64,000 bases of DNA from assembly GCA_949152475.1 (NCBI GenBank), contig OX424568.1, forward strand, positions 27,875,667 through 27,939,666. Direction: 5' to 3'. Positions 61,101-64,000 of this stretch are shown one piece after another; the first letter of the stretch is position 1, and each line of letters starts with the position of its first letter. The stretch comes from Terebella lapidaria. Its lineage: Eukaryota > Annelida > Polychaeta > Terebellida > Terebellidae. The notes beneath the pieces were generated by a model. It had not been told where the DNA came from and did no database searches. It worked only from the letters and a program-made list of their open reading frames with translations. Both the position numbers and the translations under genes were made by a program.

Positions 61101-63616
61101 AGAGTATTCTGACGTCTAGTTCAAGGTCATCAAACGATGTGCCATAAACGACTTTCCGTGTGCTAGTAATACAAATATAAGTTCCTTTTTTCAAGAGGTT
61201 TCATCCAATGTTACAAACTTTACACTTATAGGCCTACATATGATTACTCAATGTCATCTGAGGTCAAGTTCAACATACACACCATATATAATAATAATAA
61301 TTTATTTTCTATAGCGTAAATCCACAGAGTGCTCTAAAACGCTTTATGTGATGACATAGGATATTATGATTACATGGGATAGTATTAAAATATTCATTGA
61401 ACAAGTGTGCCTTGATTTGAGACTTGAAAAGTTCTAAATTGGGAGCAGTTCTTATACTGTGCGGAAGACTATTCCAGAGGCGTGGCCCTGCAACACTGAA
61501 GGCACAGGTCTGAACAGCTGATGACCTTGTGAAGGGGATTTGGAGCAAGGACTGGTCACCGGAACGTAGTCCTCTAGCTGGCTCATATCTGTGGAGGAGT
61601 TCATGAAGGTACACCGGGGACTGATTGTTCACTGTCTTGTACACCAGAGTGAGGATTTTGAATTTGACCCTCTGCTCGACTGGCAGCCAGTGGAGGGATT
61701 TGAGCACCGGTGTAATGTGGTCCCTCCTCCCAGTTCCCGTGATTAGCCTTGCTGCAACATTCTGGACACGTTGTAACTTGTTAATCAGCACAGAAGGAGC
61801 CCCCGCACAGGAGAGAGTTACAGTAGTCCAGCTTCGTTGTAATGAACGCATGGACTATGCGTTCAAGTGATGGACGGTCCAGGTTCCTCTTGATCTTGAA
61901 AATGTTGTGAACATGGGCATAGGCAGATTGACAGACAGCTTGCACGTGCGCCTGCATGGACGTTGTGGAGTCCATCACGACACCAATGTTTCGAGCGCGG
62001 GAAGATGGAGCAACATGATGATCACCGATGTGGATGGACGGAGGTATTCTGGTGTGTGCAGATGACTTGGAAGAGATCATGAGAAACTCAGTCTTGTCAC
62101 TGTTCATCTTTAGTTGGTGTTCTATCATCCACTGTTGTACAGATGCAATACATTTCTCGATTTCGACAACAGCACAGTCAATTTCCTTGGGCTTGCATGT
62201 AAACCAGATCTGGGTGTCGTCTGCGTACAGGTGGTAACTTGTGTTTAGCTGTCGTAGGAGCTGTCCTAGAGATGCCGTGTAGATAGTAAAGAGGACCGGT
62301 CCTAAGACCGATCCCTGAGGCACCCCACAGTCCAGGGACATGGGATCAGACCTTGCCCCTTGGAGTTGGATAGTCTGCTGGCGACTTTCCAGGTAGGACA
62401 CGAACCACTGCAGCATGGTGCCGCCGATACCAAGATGCTGAAGTGTGCTGGCAAGGAGCTGATGACTGACCGTGTCAAAAGCGGCCGATAAGTCCAAAAG
62501 GACGAGTAGAACCACTTTCTGCTGGGCCACAGCACACACAATGTCATTCCGGACACGGACAAGTGCAGTCTCGGTACTATGTCCCTGTCTGTATGCGGAC
62601 TGGCAAGGTTCGAGTAGGTTGTGATCCTCCAGGTATGTGCTGAATTGTGAGACTACAACCTTTTCAAGGACCTTGGAGACAAATGCCAAATTTGATACTG
62701 GGCGGAAATTGTTCAGTATGTTGACATCGAGCGATGGTTTTTTTAACAGTGGTGTGACAAGTGCTTCCTTGTAACATGAAGGGAACACGCCACTCAGAAG
62801 AGATGCATTGACAATTGCTGTGATCACTGGACCCACTTGATCCAGGACTGACTTCACCATTGACGTCGGCATCGGATCGAGGTCACAGGCCTTGCTTGCC
62901 ATCGATGTTACTGTTTTTGTAAGTGAGCCCATCGTGATTGCTTCAAAACTTGATATTATACTTGTGGATGGTAGGGATATAAGATCTTCTGTGCCTGACT
63001 GTCGTTGGATGGTATTTCTGATGTTGACGACTTTCTCCACGAAGAACTCCCCGAACAGTGTACATAGTTCCAGTAAAGATTTGTTTGCTGGGATGTCTTG
63101 GGTCTATATACCCATTAGCTCAATAAACGTTGGACGGGAAAAAACAATGATATGAGGTCAAGTCCCGCTCTTGATAACACACTTAATGCGCCGACCCACT
63201 GTACACGGGAGACGAACATAATATCTCGCAGGGATGCTGTGACCAATGATGTAGATAGGGCACAAACCTGAGATCTCGGCCCAGAATGCTGTGACCGATG
63301 ATGTAGATAGGGCACAAACCTGAGGTCTCGGCACAGGAGGTCATTAGCGTTTATCGCTCCTATCACTCCCCCACCCACCCCTAAATCTGCCCTTGGACAC
63401 AAACCTGAGATCTCGGCGCAGGATGCCGTGACCGATGATGTAGTGGATTAGGTCCAGCTCCCCGGTCGGCAGTTCTTCAGCTTTCGTGTCGTTAGCGTTT
63501 ATATCGGGAACACGGCTGACGTCGGTCTGGGAAGATCGCCTGTCTGATGACTTTCCTGAACCCTTCCACCAACTCTTCCTCTTCGAAGAAGATTTCTCTC
63601 GTGTCTTGTTTTCCTT
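55145..63616 (-). CDS. Myosin-VII-like tail: MyTH4–FERM–SH3 (5' part outside window)
   Basis: Actin motor tail that binds cargo and microtubules in myosin VII relatives. Exons in the window: 63616–63405, 60512–60395, 59419–59282, 59169–58996, 58861–58634, 58523–58262, 56195–56042, 55951–55782, 55670–55489, 55273–55145, giving 588 residues. All are AG/GT with matching phases. MyTH4 includes [16 protein letters not shown] and DEIFCQL…KGWIL; FERM includes [23 protein letters not shown] and [10 protein letters not shown]; the FERM F3 lobe includes [11 protein letters not shown] and [12 protein letters not shown]3 includes [12 protein letters not shown] and [12 protein letters not shown]. Order and wording fit the first tail half of myosin VII. 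The last exon ends after 42 basic-rich residues in TAG, so the second MyTH4–FERM is missing. One long intron holds a LINE. Confidence 0.9.
56196..58261. other. Large intron of the myosin-VII-like gene
   Basis: Scattered AAGGTCA motifs (for example 56900, 57050, 57270), a G15 run (57661–57675), and a loosely repeated stretch around 57680–57900. No exon seen. Confidence 0.45.
61288..63105 (-). mobile_element. 5'-truncated L2/CR1-group LINE
   Basis: Starts inside ORF2 before the reverse transcriptase, so the endonuclease is lost. It ends in a 3' UTR with an (ATT)n tail (61288–61305). Long open frames suggest it is fairly young. Family features are the YADDT catalytic motif and the C-terminal [18 protein letters not shown]. 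No firm target duplication. Confidence 0.88.
61309..63103 (-). pseudogene. LINE ORF2 reverse transcriptase, one frameshift
   Basis: 63040–61781 reads reverse transcriptase motifs [38 protein letters not shown] and DYCNSLL. 61851–61309 reads the C-terminal region ([16 protein letters not shown] … [15 protein letters not shown]). The frames meet at a run of five G (C on the plus strand, 61800–61804), pointing to a single-base slip. Apart from that and the missing 5' part, the frame is open. Confidence 0.9.
63225..63352 (-). repeat. 52-bp array copied from the MyTH4 exon 3' end
   Basis: About 2.5 units that each repeat the last bases of the exon ending at 63405, including its donor (GGCCGAGATCTCAG then GTTTGTG). 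They lie in the intron just after that exon. Confidence 0.8.
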
Positions 63617-64000
63617 CTGCCAAAAGAAAGTTAATATAAAAATTGAATTTGGGCAGGGGTGGGGAGGACCATGGTGTTGTTTTGACTCTCGGATCAAATC
63701 AAGTTTTGCACGCTTCTTCTGACTACTCAACTATCATTAAGCCTTCTCCATAAAAATAAAGAGCCCAAGTGCTGAGAAAGATTACCGGACAATATATCTT
63801 TTATACCTCAGATATTAGTCATTTTGTGTCACGACCTTGTCCACAATTGATTGTTAAGCAGTAAATTCAATAGTAAGAGAAATATTAGCCATTTTATGCT
63901 CTGACCTTGAAAATGAGGTCGGATATCAAGTTCGACGTCATGCCAATATTCAGCATATATAATTTCCAATATGTGCACAATTTATTCCAGTAAAGGCTGT
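63617..64000. repeat. Myosin gene intron with reverse ~134-bp repeat units
   Basis: 63780–64000 holds reverse-oriented units (TTTTATGCTCTGACCTTGAA, then GAGGTCGGATATCAAG). The window ends inside the repeat. Confidence 0.65.

Larger units (their letters stand above)
60513..63404. other. Large intron of the myosin-VII-like gene holding a LINE
   Basis: 60513–61287 is unassigned AT-rich sequence. 61288–63105 is a LINE in the gene's own orientation. 63225–63352 is a small array copied from the upstream exon's 3' end. Confidence 0.6.

Overview
The window is a piece of an intron-rich animal nuclear genome. The genes have GT–AG introns, metazoan-type domains and poly(A) signals, and are separated by long stretches of dispersed repeats. 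A marine invertebrate (mollusc-like or non-vertebrate deuterostome) is my best guess from the CR1/L2-type LINEs, the many hairpin and MITE elements, and the pervasive repeats with AGGTCA half-sites. The species cannot be fixed from sequence alone. There are no CRISPR arrays, bacterial operons, rRNA genes or convincing tRNA genes.

Left part (1–20 kb): two near-identical tandem genes for a polypeptide N-acetylgalactosaminyltransferase (GALNT) lie on the minus strand. Copy A (7057–11596) is complete, with ten exons and 561 residues. Copy B (1–2354) has exon 1 and part of exon 2 and runs off the left edge. Both carry the same 35-bp minisatellite in intron 1. Since the duplication, copy A's upstream flank has gained a 4.56-kb CR1/L2-group LINE (14679–19241, with 171-bp tandem 5' monomers) and, in an extra 1.6-kb segment, a 682-bp palindromic element with a 9-bp target duplication.

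Middle (20–31.8 kb): gene-poor and full of nested repeats. It holds two degraded LINE fragments, a probable solo LTR, minisatellites, arrays of a ~134-bp repeat, and several hairpin elements.

Metabolic pair (31.8–42.4 kb): MCCC1, the biotin-carrying subunit of mitochondrial 3-methylcrotonyl-CoA carboxylase (plus strand, 16 exons, 691 residues), lies tail-to-tail with PIGZ, a GPI mannosyltransferase (minus strand, 2 exons, 553 residues). A Harbinger-like MITE sits between their poly(A) signals.

Right part (42.4–64 kb): first come hairpin elements and a strange GC-rich module (45950–47090) built from inverted CCTCCGC/GCGGAGG motifs behind a TATA–Inr core promoter. Then follow repeat arrays, and last the 3' end of a myosin-VII-like gene (minus strand, 55145–63616). 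Its tail (MyTH4–FERM–SH3) ends in its own stop instead of continuing into the second MyTH4–FERM expected of myosin VII. A 5'-truncated LINE lies in one of its introns.

The genes show no shared pathway. The most unusual content is the set of mobile elements that share 9-bp target duplications and terminal hairpins, the nuclear-receptor-site-like repeat arrays, the CCTCCGC module and the shortened myosin tail.
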